A stretch of DNA of 38,866 bases from Aequorivita sp. GTDB taxonomy: Bacteria > Bacteroidota > Bacteroidia > Flavobacteriales > Flavobacteriaceae. This document shows positions 7,847 through 16,695 of the stretch, in pieces. Under the pieces are notes generated by a model that saw only the letters and a program-made list of their open reading frames with translations, made no database searches and was not told where the DNA came from. The stretch is from assembly GCA_002715485.1 (NCBI GenBank), contig PAZL01000068.1, positions 1 to 38,866 on the forward strand, written 5' to 3'. Positions within the stretch are counted from its first letter, which is position 1. Each line of letters begins with the position of its first letter. A program made the position numbers and the translations under genes.

Positions 7847-9190
7847 TTATTCTGTTATAGTCTTCCTTATTTCCCTATTCAAAAAATACCCAGTCACAAT
7901 GGTTGAAAGCACATCGGCCGCTGGAAAGGAAATCCAAACACCCAGTTCGCCAAAGTAATGTGGCAGTATAAAAATTAACGGGATAAAGAAAAATCCTTGC
8001 CGCGTTAACGTAAGCAACAATGCAGGAACAGCTTTCCCTATTGCTTGAAAATAGGCTGAGCCAATTAATTGTATTGCGATAATGGGCGTTGCCGCAAAAA
8101 CCCAGCGCATATAATGGGGCGTTCCGGAAAGTATTTCGGCATTTGTGGTAAATACTGAAACAATTTCTTCAGGAAAGATCATTATAGCGGCGAAAATTAA
8201 CAGTCCTAAACCGCCGGCATATAAAATTGCTTTGTTGATGCTTTCACGGACCCGTGGAAATTTATGGGCGCCATAATTATAACCCGCAATGGGAAGAAAC
8301 CCTTGAGTAACCCCTAAAACGGGAAAGAGTGCAAACATTAACATTCTACCAATAATTCCATACGCCGCAACAGAGGCTTCGCCTCCCAAATTGAAAAGAA
8401 TATTGTTCATTAAAAGGTAGGTAACGCTTACTACAGCCTGTCTTGCCAAGGTAACAAAACCAAGTGCCGACATTTCTTTGATGATAGAAGTATTTAGCCC
8501 AAAGTGGGACCAATTTATTTTTAATTCTGATTTGTCACTTAAGAAAAACCACAGCACATACAGAAAGCACAGCCCATAGGAAACAGTAGTAGCCCAGGCC
8601 GCACCTTCCATCCCCATATCCAAAAGATTTATGAGAATATAGTCTAAAACAAGATTTCCTACGGAAGGGATAATCATTGCAATCATGGCGAACTTGGGTT
8701 TCCCCTCGGCACGGATTACGTTGTTTCCCATCATACATAACGCCAAAAGGGGTACGCCGTAAAGAACGATTCGATAATAAATTTTAGCCGGTTCAAAGAT
8801 ATCTCCCTTGCCGCCAAATGCTGGTATTAACTCATTTATAAAAATTAACCCAAAAACTACCATAAGGGTAGTGAGGAGTAGCGTTAGGGTAATTTGATTT
8901 CCAAAAGTTTTTAATGCACGCTCTTTGTTATCTGCTCCCAAAGCACGCGAAATAATGGAAGACCCTCCAATACCAATAGCCATTCCGAGAGCAGCAATAA
9001 AAAACGAAACGGGAAGTACTACATTAATGGCTGCAATGGCTATAGAACCAATCCAGTTACCTACAAAAATGGTGTCTACTAGAATATTTAGCGACATCAC
9101 TAAAATACCAATAGATGCGGGAACAGCCTGTTTTATCAATAGGCTTCCTATGGACTCGGTGCCAAGGGCGGCACTTTGGTTAGGTTTCAT
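7847..9190 (-). CDS. MATE family efflux transporter
   Basis: This 447-residue protein has about twelve hydrophobic segments arranged as two similar halves, as in MATE sodium- or proton-driven exporters. The N-terminus carries IGSLLIKQAVPASIGILV, and the first helix region ends with VDTIFVGNWIG, both typical. Its ATG overlaps the hemH stop codon by one base (TAATG), so translation is probably coupled to hemH. The link to porphyrin or haem export is only suggested by position; the family usually exports drugs or other cationic organics. The gap to hemJ downstream is 39 nt. Confidence 0.9.
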   Translation of the reverse strand: MKPNQSAALGTESIGSLLIKQAVPASIGILVMSLNILVDTIFVGNWIGSIAIAAINVVLPVSFFIAALGMAIGIGGSSIISRALGADNKERALKTFGNQITLTLLLTTLMVVFGLIFINELIPAFGGKGDIFEPAKIYYRIVLYGVPLLALCMMGNNVIRAEGKPKFAMIAMIIPSVGNLVLDYILINLLDMGMEGAAWATTVSYGLCFLYVLWFFLSDKSELKINWSHFGLNTSIIKEMSALGFVTLARQAVVSVTYLLMNNILFNLGGEASVAAYGIIGRMLMFALFPVLGVTQGFLPIAGYNYGAHKFPRVRESINKAILYAGGLGLLIFAAIMIFPEEIVSVFTTNAEILSGTPHYMRWVFAATPIIAIQLIGSAYFQAIGKAVPALLLTLTRQGFFFIPLIFILPHYFGELGVWISFPAADVLSTIVTGYFLNREIRKTITE

Positions 9191-10227
9191 TAGGCAATGG
9201 CGGTTTTTACATTTACTATACGCCAGTGGTCAATCCATCCAGTTAAGACTTCGGCCCAATCCTCGCGGTCGTTTAAACATGGAATTACGGTGAATTCCTT
9301 TCCTCCAGCTTCATGGAAAATTTCTTGGCCTTCCATTGCAATTTCTTCCAAAGTTTCCAAACAATCACTTACAAAAGCAGGAGTAACGATTGCCATTTTT
9401 TTAGTTCCTTCAAGTCCTAAACGCTCTATGGTTCTGTCTGTTGGGGGTTTTAACCACGGGTCAAAACCCAATCGAGATTGAAAAGATGTTGAATAAGTTC
9501 CAGGTTTTAAATTTAACTTTTCAGCAACCAAAGCAGTGCTTTTCAAACATTGGTGGCGATAGCAAAACTCGTGTGCAGGTGAGGGCGTTATACAGCAACT
9601 ACCATCTATTTTGCAATGATTTTTTGTGATGTCGCGCTTATATATATGTCTTTCGGGAACACCGTGATAACTAAATAAGAGGTGTTCATAATCTACATTT
9701 TCAAGTTTCTCCGAAATACTTCTTGAAAGTACTTCAATATATTCTGGCTTGTTGTAAAATGCTGGGAGTGAAGTAATTTCTAGTTGTGGAAAGAATTGAT
9801 TTTTGAGCTCTTCCACCTTTACATCGATAGTCTCGGTGGTTGCCATTGCAAACTGCGGATAGAGCGGAATGGTAAGGATTTCATCAACACCTTGATCTAC
9901 CAATTCCTGTAGTCCTTTTTTTAAGGTCATACTTCCGTAGCGCATTGCCAAAGCAACGGGAACTGTTGTTTTTTCCTGTATTTTTTTCTGAAGTCTTTCT
10001 GAAATAACAATTAAAGGCGAACCCTCGTCCCACCAGATTTTTTGATAAGCTTCTGCAGATTTTTTGGGGCGGGTGTTCAAAATAATTCCTCTTACGATAA
10101 AGGAACGTAACCAAAACGGCACATCAATAACGCGTGGATCCATCAAAAACTCATCGAGGTACTTTTTTACATCTTTTGGGTCGGTGCTGTCTGGCGAGCC
10201 AAGATTTACAAGGAGGACTCCTTTCAT
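9190..10227 (-). CDS. hemH: Ferrochelatase
   Basis: Ferrochelatase inserts ferrous iron into protoporphyrin IX, the final step to protohaem. The protein has 345 residues. The catalytic histidine is His188 in FSYHGVPERH, and the second active-site region VSDCLETLEE places the conserved glutamate near 294. Five cysteines cluster at 205, 211, 212, 222 and 227 (CKIDGSCC and CYRHQC). Some bacterial ferrochelatases carry an internal cysteine-ligated [2Fe-2S] cluster, and this group could serve that role; that is inference. The gene begins with ATG, has its own good promoter-like sequence, and couples to the MATE gene downstream. Confidence 0.96.
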   Translation of the reverse strand: MKGVLLVNLGSPDSTDPKDVKKYLDEFLMDPRVIDVPFWLRSFIVRGIILNTRPKKSAEAYQKIWWDEGSPLIVISERLQKKIQEKTTVPVALAMRYGSMTLKKGLQELVDQGVDEILTIPLYPQFAMATTETIDVKVEELKNQFFPQLEITSLPAFYNKPEYIEVLSRSISEKLENVDYEHLLFSYHGVPERHIYKRDITKNHCKIDGSCCITPSPAHEFCYRHQCLKSTALVAEKLNLKPGTYSTSFQSRLGFDPWLKPPTDRTIERLGLEGTKKMAIVTPAFVSDCLETLEEIAMEGQEIFHEAGGKEFTVIPCLNDREDWAEVLTGWIDHWRIVNVKTAIA

Positions 10228-10246
10228 AACTTTTGAAAATTTTAGG

Positions 10247-10277
10247 CAAAATTACTCTTTTATAATACAATCCTCAA
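10247..10277 (-). promoter_or_regulatory. Candidate hemH promoter
   Basis: On the minus strand a TTG (10275-10277) is followed after 20 nt by TAATTTTG (10247-10254). This matches the flavobacterial form TTG-N17-23-TAnnTTTG. Transcription should begin near 10240, about 13 nt before the hemH ATG. It is the best two-part promoter match I found on the left side of the window. Confidence 0.6.
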
Positions 10278-10317
10278 GAAGGGCTATATTTAAAAACAAT
10301 GACACTATTTTTTTTGC

Positions 10318-11208
10318 TTAAGCGTTTAGCCCCATTAAAAACTTTTTGGGCGTTGTGCCAAATCTTTTCTTAAAAGCTGCAATAAAATGACTTGATGTGC
10401 TGTATCCCACTTTTAATCCTACTTCGTTCACATTGTGCGAACCTGTAGCTAATAGTTGGCGGGCAACCTCCATTTTATAATCAAACAAAAAACTAAAAAC
10501 CGAGTCGCCATAAACTTGTTTAAACCCCTCTTTCAATTTGTTTAGCGGCAGGTTTATCTCGTCCGCCAATTGCTGGAGGGTGGGGGGTTCAGCCATGCGA
10601 GCTACCATAATCTGCTTGGCCTTTTTTATTTTTGAAACATTGTCTTCATCTGCCAAAAATGGGCATTGTTCCACATCGGCATCTGCTGGGCGATTAAAGT
10701 ATAGGCTTATCAGTTCATATGCCTTAGCCTTAAAATAAAGCGGTTTTATGGTGGGGTGTAGGTTATAATTCATCAATTGGTTCAGCACCACGGCCATGGA
10801 TGGTGAAATACTTCCATCTTTATAATATTTTCGGTCTTTGTTTTCTTCACTCAAAAAAGTGATGTAGTTGGCTTCCGTTGAAAAAAGACTGTGGAATTTG
10901 GTAATGGGCAATAATACTGAAAGCACCCACGAATGCTTTTCAAGCACCAAGTGTATGGGCAAATCGCGTTGCGGATTGTAAAGCAATAAAGAGTTTTCCT
11001 CTTTTATGGGCAGCGTATAATTTCCTTCGTTAAAAAGAAAGGCACCAGCTCCTTTTATGCAAAAGTGAAACTGTATAAATGTGGAACTAACCTCCCGCTT
11101 AAAGGTTTGGTTTTCATTGGTTTCGTTGTTGAATTTCAAGATGAAAAAACCAGGCGTAATGGTAGTTTCTTCGTAAAAACTTTGAGCGACATTTTTTTGG
11201 ACTTCCAT
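10318..11208 (-). CDS. AraC family transcriptional regulator, divergent from hemA
   Basis: This 296-residue protein ends in an AraC/XylS DNA-binding domain (about 195-293) with the recognisable segments LQQLADEINLPLNKLKEGFK and VNEVGLKVGYSTSSHFIAAF. The N-terminal part (about 15-120) is beta-rich, as in a cupin-like ligand-binding or dimerisation domain, but no ligand can be named. It is transcribed away from hemA, with 191 nt between the two start codons and several dyads in that gap. This layout suggests that it controls the haem operon, hemH or both. That is inference from position. Confidence 0.88.
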   Translation of the reverse strand: MEVQKNVAQSFYEETTITPGFFILKFNNETNENQTFKREVSSTFIQFHFCIKGAGAFLFNEGNYTLPIKEENSLLLYNPQRDLPIHLVLEKHSWVLSVLLPITKFHSLFSTEANYITFLSEENKDRKYYKDGSISPSMAVVLNQLMNYNLHPTIKPLYFKAKAYELISLYFNRPADADVEQCPFLADEDNVSKIKKAKQIMVARMAEPPTLQQLADEINLPLNKLKEGFKQVYGDSVFSFLFDYKMEVARQLLATGSHNVNEVGLKVGYSTSSHFIAAFKKRFGTTPKKFLMGLNA

Positions 11209-11228
11209 ATCGTTTCTGAATGAATTCT

Positions 11229-11247
11229 ATTTAGAATAGTTCTAAAT
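11229..11247. promoter_or_regulatory. Perfect 8-3-8 inverted repeat in the AraC/hemA gap
   Basis: ATTTAGAA and TTCTAAAT are exact inverse complements separated by TAG. The dyad lies 21 bp upstream of the AraC-family start codon. It is a good candidate operator, perhaps for autoregulation. Confidence 0.5.
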
Positions 11248-11271
11248 TAAAAATCAAAAATTTGATGTGAC

Positions 11272-11310
11272 ACCGCTAATTTAGTGGTAAAAATATGACA
11301 AATATCATAT
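11272..11310. promoter_or_regulatory. Two further dyads in the AraC/hemA gap
   Basis: An imperfect 17-bp palindrome (ACCGCTAATTTAGTGGT, one mismatched pair) lies at 11272-11288. A 6-6-6 inverted repeat with arms ATATGA and TCATAT lies at 11293-11310. Both sit upstream of the hemA -7 element. They are weaker than the 11229 dyad because the region is AT-rich. Confidence 0.35.
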
Positions 11311-11379
11311 TTAGGGCATTTTTAACAGCCATCGACATAAAAGATACCGCTTGCGTTATTTTTTTAAAAACAATGCGTT

Positions 11380-11387
11380 TACATTTG
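11380..11387 (+). promoter_or_regulatory. Candidate -7 element of the haem operon
   Basis: TACATTTG matches TAnnTTTG fully and ends 12 nt before the hemA ATG at 11400. The predicted transcript would have a leader of only a few bases. A TTG at 11351-11353 is too far (26 nt) to be a normal -33 box, so the upstream half is weak, as expected if an activator is needed. Confidence 0.5.
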
Positions 11388-11399
11388 CTCCTGTTTTAT

Positions 11400-12659
11400 A
11401 TGGAAAACTTAAAAACATATTCTGGCGAGTCACTCGAAGGTAATTTTTACGCCATTGGCCTCAACTACAAAAAGGCAGATGCAGAAATTCGGGGCCACTT
11501 CAGTATTAGTGATACTGCAAAAGAAAAAATATTGGTTCAGGCCAAAGCCGAGCATATTCCATCCCTAGCAGTTATTTCTACTTGCAACCGTACCGAACTT
11601 TATGGTTTTGCGCAGCATCCGTACCAGCTTATAAAATTGTTATGCGAGCATACCAATGGTACCGTTGAGGAATTTGAAAAAGTGGCTTATATTTATAAAA
11701 ATCACGATGCAGTCTCACATCTTTTTAACGTGGGTACAGGTTTGGACAGCCAGATTTTGGGCGATTTTGAAATCATCAGCCAATTGCGCAACGCATTTCG
11801 CGAAGCAAAAAAGCATGATATAATGAATCCGTTTATGGAGCGCCTCGCAAACGCTGTTATTCAGGCCAGCAAACGTATAAAGAATGAAACTGGTATTTCT
11901 TCGGGCGCTACATCGGTAAGCTTTGCTGCAGTACAATACATTATGGCACGCGTGCCCTATATTTCCGAAAAGAATATTCTGCTTTTTGGAACTGGAAAAA
12001 TAGGTAGAAATACTTGCGAAAACCTTATAAAGCATACCAAAAACGACCATATTACCCTTATAAACCGCACTAAAGAAAAAGCTGAAAAAGTAGCAGGTAA
12101 GTTTAATTTGATTGTTAAGGATTATGCCGATATCCAAAGTGAAATTGCCCAAGCCGATGTTTTAATCGTAGCAACGGGCGCGCAGCAACCAACCATTTCA
12201 AAAGAGTTGCTATACCTTAAGAGGCCTTTATTGATTTTGGATCTTTCCATTCCGAAAAATGTTTCTGATGATGTATTGGAAAACGAATTGGTAACCTTAG
12301 TACATATGGACCACCTGTCTGCGGTTACAGACCAAACTTTGGAACAAAGGGCTGCGCAACTTCCTTTGGCAAAAATGATTATCGTTGAAATAGAAAAGGA
12401 ATTCAACCAGTGGGCAGATAACCGGAGATTTGCACCTACTATCAAGGCCCTAAAAAATAAGCTTGCTGAAATAAAGGCAGGTGAAATAGATTATCAGCGC
12501 AAAAAGATTGACGGCTTCAATGAAGAGCAGGCTGAGATAATCAGTGACCGGCTTATCCAAAAAATAACTACACATTTCGCCAACCACCTTAAAGGTGAAG
12601 AAGGCTCTGCCGAAAGTATAGAACTCATAAAAAGGGTTTTCCAACTTGAAACTGCCTAA
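11400..12659 (+). CDS. hemA: Glutamyl-tRNA reductase
   Basis: This enzyme reduces glutamyl-tRNA with NADPH to glutamate-1-semialdehyde, the committed step of the C5 route to haem. From the chosen ATG it has 419 residues. An in-frame ATG at 11295 would add 35 residues that do not resemble the family. The catalytic cysteine is Cys62 in STCNRTELY. The family signature HLFNVGTGLDSQILGD starts at about residue 107, and the NADPH-binding loop GTGKIG is at about 197-202. A C-terminal helical dimerisation domain follows. It is the first gene of the haem operon; hemC starts 2 nt after its stop. The next enzyme, HemL, is not in this window. Confidence 0.97.
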   Translation: MENLKTYSGESLEGNFYAIGLNYKKADAEIRGHFSISDTAKEKILVQAKAEHIPSLAVISTCNRTELYGFAQHPYQLIKLLCEHTNGTVEEFEKVAYIYKNHDAVSHLFNVGTGLDSQILGDFEIISQLRNAFREAKKHDIMNPFMERLANAVIQASKRIKNETGISSGATSVSFAAVQYIMARVPYISEKNILLFGTGKIGRNTCENLIKHTKNDHITLINRTKEKAEKVAGKFNLIVKDYADIQSEIAQADVLIVATGAQQPTISKELLYLKRPLLILDLSIPKNVSDDVLENELVTLVHMDHLSAVTDQTLEQRAAQLPLAKMIIVEIEKEFNQWADNRRFAPTIKALKNKLAEIKAGEIDYQRKKIDGFNEEQAEIISDRLIQKITTHFANHLKGEEGSAESIELIKRVFQLETA

Positions 12660-12661
12660 TC

Positions 12662-13573
12662 TTGAAAAAAACAATCCGCATTGGCACTCGCGACAGTGAA
12701 CTTGCACTTTGGCAAGCCAAGACCGTAAAATCGAAACTTGAAAATTTAGGGTACACCACCCAGTTGGTTCCCGTAAAATCCGAAGGCGACTTGGTGTTGG
12801 ACACGCCCCTTTATGAAATGGGCATCACTGGTATTTTCACCAAGACACTCGATGTTGCTATGATTAAAGGTACTGTAGATATCGCCGTACACAGTATGAA
12901 GGATGTGCCTACACAATTGCCTACCGGCATTGTGCAAACCGCCGTTTTGGAACGTGCTTCTTCCGAAGATATTTTAGTAACAAAAACTGAGATAGATTTT
13001 GAAAAACCCTGTACGATTGCAACGGGAAGCTTACGCCGTCAGGCACAATGGCTGAACCGATATCCACATCATAAAGTTGTGGACTTACGGGGAAATGTAA
13101 ATACCCGACTTCAAAAATTAAATGATAATGATTGGCAAGGTGCAATTTTCGCCAAAGCCGGTCTCCAAAGAATCAATCTTTTACCAGAAAACTTTATTGA
13201 GTTAAATTGGATGCTTCCCGCGCCAGCACAGGGTGCAATGGTTGTTGTGGCGTTGGAGAATGATGAGTTTTGTAAAAAAGCTACTTCAAAATTGAATGAT
13301 TCCGCTTCCGAAATATGCACACATATAGAACGTGAATTTTTAAGAACCCTTGAAGGTGGTTGTACTGCGCCAATTGGTGCCTTTGCTGAAATTATTGACG
13401 ATGAGGTTCTCTTTAAGGGCTGTCTGTTTTCATTGGATGGGCAAACAAAGCTTGAAATAGAAAAGAAAGTTTTAACATCAAAGCACAAAAATTTTGGAAA
13501 GGATTGTGCTAAATTTATTCTCAATAATGGTGGGGCTGAACTCATGCTTTCTATAAAAAAACAAATGAAATGA
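12662..13573 (+). CDS. hemC: Hydroxymethylbilane synthase (porphobilinogen deaminase)
   Basis: This enzyme joins four porphobilinogens into hydroxymethylbilane. The 303-residue frame starts at a TTG, two bases after the hemA stop. The N-terminus encoded from there (KKTIRIGTRDSELALWQAK) matches the family exactly, and no in-frame ATG is close enough, so TTG is very probably the true start. Cys234 in EGGCTAPIGA is the attachment site of the dipyrromethane cofactor. Substrate-binding arginines are visible in SLRRQAQ (125-126) and in LRGNVNTR (143, 149), and the catalytic aspartate is Asp81 in HSMKDVP. It overlaps trkH by four bases (ATGA). Confidence 0.97.
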   Translation: MKKTIRIGTRDSELALWQAKTVKSKLENLGYTTQLVPVKSEGDLVLDTPLYEMGITGIFTKTLDVAMIKGTVDIAVHSMKDVPTQLPTGIVQTAVLERASSEDILVTKTEIDFEKPCTIATGSLRRQAQWLNRYPHHKVVDLRGNVNTRLQKLNDNDWQGAIFAKAGLQRINLLPENFIELNWMLPAPAQGAMVVVALENDEFCKKATSKLNDSASEICTHIEREFLRTLEGGCTAPIGAFAEIIDDEVLFKGCLFSLDGQTKLEIEKKVLTSKHKNFGKDCAKFILNNGGAELMLSIKKQMK

Positions 13574-15324
13574 GTCTTTGGAAAAAAACTAGCTTGACCA
13601 ATTTAGTCGTTTGGTTTTTGGATCTTGGCCTACTCGCATTTTTGATTTTTGACTTTGGTTTTGAAAATTTTAAAGATTTCAGACAATACAAACTAATTGT
13701 ATTGCCAAGTTTGTTATTTGCATTGATAGCATTCAACTTCTACAAATACAACAGATTCCGAAAAGACGCAGATGTAAATAAAAGCAGTAGAATAAATCTA
13801 TTGATTTTAATATTGCTTATTGTACTGGAAGTGATAATGATTCTCGCCAATTATGAAACATCACTTATAGAAACTTTCTTTAATGCGCGCTATGTTATAG
13901 AATATGGCCTGCTCTTTTATTTCTTTATTCGATTAACATTTTTGCTTAGAAAGATTTACAGTATCTATTTTAATCCCGCCATCTTATTTGTGGGTAGTTT
14001 TGCGATTATTGCCTTGGCAGGAACGTTTCTGTTAATGCTTCCTAGTGCGACCACACACGGTATTACTTTTACCGATGCGCTTTTTACTGCTACAAGCGCC
14101 ACTGCAGTTACTGGTTTGATTGTGGTAGATACCGCTAAAGATTTTACACCCTTTGGTCAAACTATTATTATGATTTTGTTTCAATTGGGCGGATTGGGAA
14201 TGTTGACTTTCACTTCATTTTTTGCCTATTTTTTTAAAAGTGGGGCCTCATTTAAAGAAAGTCTTTATATGAAAGATATTTTAGGGCACGACAAGCTTAA
14301 TAGTGTTATGCGAACTGTAATGCAGATTGTTTTATTTTCCCTTATCCTTGAGGGCATAGGCGCCTTGCTGGTATATCATTCACTGGCGAATATAGAGTCA
14401 TTTAAGGATAGAGGATTTTTTGCAGTCTTTCATGCCATCTCCGCTTATTGCAATGCTGGATTTTCGCTGGCTTCAAATGGGCTATATGATACCGGTCTAC
14501 GATTCAATTATTATATGCAGTGGGTAATCATGGCACTTATTATTTTTGGTGGATTGGGCTACCATATTGCCTATAATGTAATCCAGTATTTAAAAAAGCT
14601 GACAACAAATTTATTCAGCAAAAAAAAGGATCGACTTTTTATATCAAGAGTGATTAACCTAAACACGAAGATTGTTCTTTATACCACACTAATTCTCATT
14701 ACGGCAGGAACAATATTTTTTCTTGTTTCAGAACAGCAAACAAATCTGCTGAACCACCATTCAGCTTTCGGTAAATTTACTACAGCAATGTTCTCTTCGG
14801 TAACAGCACGTACTGCAGGCTTTAATACAGTAGATATGGCCAGCTATACAATTCCAGGGGTATTGTTTATGATGTTTTTAATGTGGATTGGGGCTTCTCC
14901 AGCTTCTACGGGTGGTGGAATTAAAACATCAACCTTTGCTTTGGCAACATTAAATATTTTTGCGATTGCCAGGGATAAAAAATATATTGAAATTGGTACC
15001 CGTAGAATAGCAACCGAAGCCGTACAACGCGCCTTTGCCATAATTTCTATATCTCTGGCCGCAATAGGCACGGGTATTTTACTGTTGCTAATTTTTAACC
15101 CAGAATTTTCTCTAATTCAAATTGCATTCGAGGTATTTTCGGCCTTTTCAACCGTAGGGCTTTCTTTGGGAATAACACCACATCTTTCAGAATACAGTAA
15201 ATATGTAATTATCTTTGTAATGTTTTTCGGTAGAATTGGGTTGCTCAATCTTATGATTGGGTTATTGAAAAGTGTAGGCAAAGCAGAATATACTTATCCA
15301 GAAGAAAATATCTTGATAAACTAA
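13570..15324 (+). CDS. TrkH/KtrB-type potassium uptake membrane subunit
   Basis: This 584-residue protein is the ion-conducting subunit of a Trk/Ktr potassium uptake system. Four pore-loop repeats are visible with the conserved glycines: TAVTGL (about 178-183), CNAGFSL, TARTAGFNT and STVGLSLG. An N-terminal extension of about 130 residues adds three or four membrane helices before the TrkH core, as in some Bacteroidota members. The start ATG overlaps the hemC stop, and the gyrating-subunit gene trkA follows after 29 nt. Its place inside a haem operon is unusual. I cannot decide between proton- and sodium-coupled transport. Confidence 0.93.
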   Translation: MSLWKKTSLTNLVVWFLDLGLLAFLIFDFGFENFKDFRQYKLIVLPSLLFALIAFNFYKYNRFRKDADVNKSSRINLLILILLIVLEVIMILANYETSLIETFFNARYVIEYGLLFYFFIRLTFLLRKIYSIYFNPAILFVGSFAIIALAGTFLLMLPSATTHGITFTDALFTATSATAVTGLIVVDTAKDFTPFGQTIIMILFQLGGLGMLTFTSFFAYFFKSGASFKESLYMKDILGHDKLNSVMRTVMQIVLFSLILEGIGALLVYHSLANIESFKDRGFFAVFHAISAYCNAGFSLASNGLYDTGLRFNYYMQWVIMALIIFGGLGYHIAYNVIQYLKKLTTNLFSKKKDRLFISRVINLNTKIVLYTTLILITAGTIFFLVSEQQTNLLNHHSAFGKFTTAMFSSVTARTAGFNTVDMASYTIPGVLFMMFLMWIGASPASTGGGIKTSTFALATLNIFAIARDKKYIEIGTRRIATEAVQRAFAIISISLAAIGTGILLLLIFNPEFSLIQIAFEVFSAFSTVGLSLGITPHLSEYSKYVIIFVMFFGRIGLLNLMIGLLKSVGKAEYTYPEENILIN

Positions 15325-15353
15325 ATAATGAACCGTTTTAAAGTCAAAGCTAT

Positions 15354-16058
15354 ATGAAGGTAGTAGTAATAGGGCTGGGTAATTTTGGAATGTCTTTGGC
15401 AATTCATCTTTCCAATACAGGTAATGAAGTAATTGTGGCCGACCGCGATCTACAAAAAATTGAACAAATAAAAGATAAAGTAGCCCACGCCGTCGCTATT
15501 GATGCCACAAATGAAAATGCCTACCATTCCTTACCACTCAACAACGCAGATCTTGCAATTATTGCCATAGGAGAACGCAATGGCGCTGCGATAATGAGCA
15601 CCGCAATTGTAAAAAAATTGACTTCAGCAAAAATAATTGCCCGTTCTACTTCAGCATTGGAAGATACTATTCTAGAAGCCATGGGAGTAGAACAAATAAT
15701 ACATCCTGAACAGGAATATGCTGAAAGATTTACCAAAAAAATAAACCTGAAAGGGAGTATCGATAATTTTGAAATTGACGATGAATATCTAGTCTCTGAA
15801 GTTGAGGTATACAAATCTTTGGTTGGCAAAACACTTCAGCAATCTGAGTTTCGCCAAACCTTTAACCTAAATATAATTACGATTATCAGAAAAAAGGAGC
15901 ATACCAATTTTTTGGGGCGCTCTATAAATAAGCGAGACGTTGTTGGCCTGCCCAGCCCCGATATGAATTTTAAAGATGGAGATATTTTGGTGGTTTTCGG
16001 AAAGGATGCAGATATAAAAAAATATTTAAAAAATAATGCCAACGGTCCTATCAACTAA
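15354..16058 (+). CDS. TrkA/KtrA-type regulatory subunit of potassium uptake
   Basis: This 234-residue cytoplasmic RCK protein should form a ring below TrkH and gate it in response to nucleotides. The Rossmann glycine motif GLGNFG is at residues 7-12 and the ribose-binding aspartate is Asp30 at the end of the second strand (EVIVAD). A RCK_C (TrkA_C) domain fills about 145-225. It pairs with the preceding trkH gene. Its last 23 bases overlap the start of hemD in another frame, so translation of hemD is probably coupled to it. Confidence 0.93.
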   Translation: MKVVVIGLGNFGMSLAIHLSNTGNEVIVADRDLQKIEQIKDKVAHAVAIDATNENAYHSLPLNNADLAIIAIGERNGAAIMSTAIVKKLTSAKIIARSTSALEDTILEAMGVEQIIHPEQEYAERFTKKINLKGSIDNFEIDDEYLVSEVEVYKSLVGKTLQQSEFRQTFNLNIITIIRKKEHTNFLGRSINKRDVVGLPSPDMNFKDGDILVVFGKDADIKKYLKNNANGPIN

Positions 16059-16695
16059 AAACTTAAAAGAGAATCAAAAGCTGCTCTTACTTAATGCTGG
16101 AATTTCGTTAGTGCAATACGCTGCCATAAAAATTGATTATTTGCCCATTGAATGCCCTACCAATATCGAAAATGCTATTTTCACAAGCCAAAACGCCGTA
16201 AAGGCATTTTTTGAAAATGTATCTTCAAGGGCAATCGATAACTGTTTTTGCGTAGGCAAAAAAACAAAATCAATGTTGGAAGAAAATGGTCAAAATGTGG
16301 TAAAAATGACCGAATATGCTTCAGAACTGGCGGATTATTTAGTAAAAAACCATAAAAATGATTCATTTCAATTTTTTTGCGGAAACATCCGAAGCGATGA
16401 AATTCCCTCAAAATTGAAAGAAAACAATATTAATTTTAAAGAAGTTGAAGTCTATAAAACAACACTAAACCCAAAGAAATTTGAACGACAGTTTGATGCG
16501 GTTCTTTTTTTTAGCCCAAGCGGGGTAAGAAGCTTTGTTTCAGAAAATAAAATAAATAATTCGAAAGCAATTTGCATCGGAAATACAACCGCTTCCGAAG
16601 CAAAAATATATACAGAAAACGTGGTAATCGCTAACGCCACAACCGTTGAAAGCGTAATTGCAAAAGCGGTTAATTCATTAAAAAATTATGATTAA
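16036..16695 (+). CDS. hemD: Uroporphyrinogen-III synthase
   Basis: This enzyme inverts ring D and closes hydroxymethylbilane to uroporphyrinogen III. The family has low sequence conservation. The 219 residues here show the expected two-lobed pattern, with typical segments [13 protein letters not shown] (about 48-60), [22 protein letters not shown] and [12 protein letters not shown]. The ATG lies within the 3' end of trkA (23-base overlap), and the gene overlaps hemE by eight bases. The position between trkA and hemE strengthens the call. Confidence 0.93.
   Translation: MPTVLSTKNLKENQKLLLLNAGISLVQYAAIKIDYLPIECPTNIENAIFTSQNAVKAFFENVSSRAIDNCFCVGKKTKSMLEENGQNVVKMTEYASELADYLVKNHKNDSFQFFCGNIRSDEIPSKLKENNINFKEVEVYKTTLNPKKFERQFDAVLFFSPSGVRSFVSENKINNSKAICIGNTTASEAKIYTENVVIANATTVESVIAKAVNSLKNYD

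Noticed and set aside
11295-11399. Longer hemA frame from the ATG at 11295
   Set aside because: The extra 35 residues are hydrophobic and unlike glutamyl-tRNA reductases. They cover the promoter-like element at 11380-11387.
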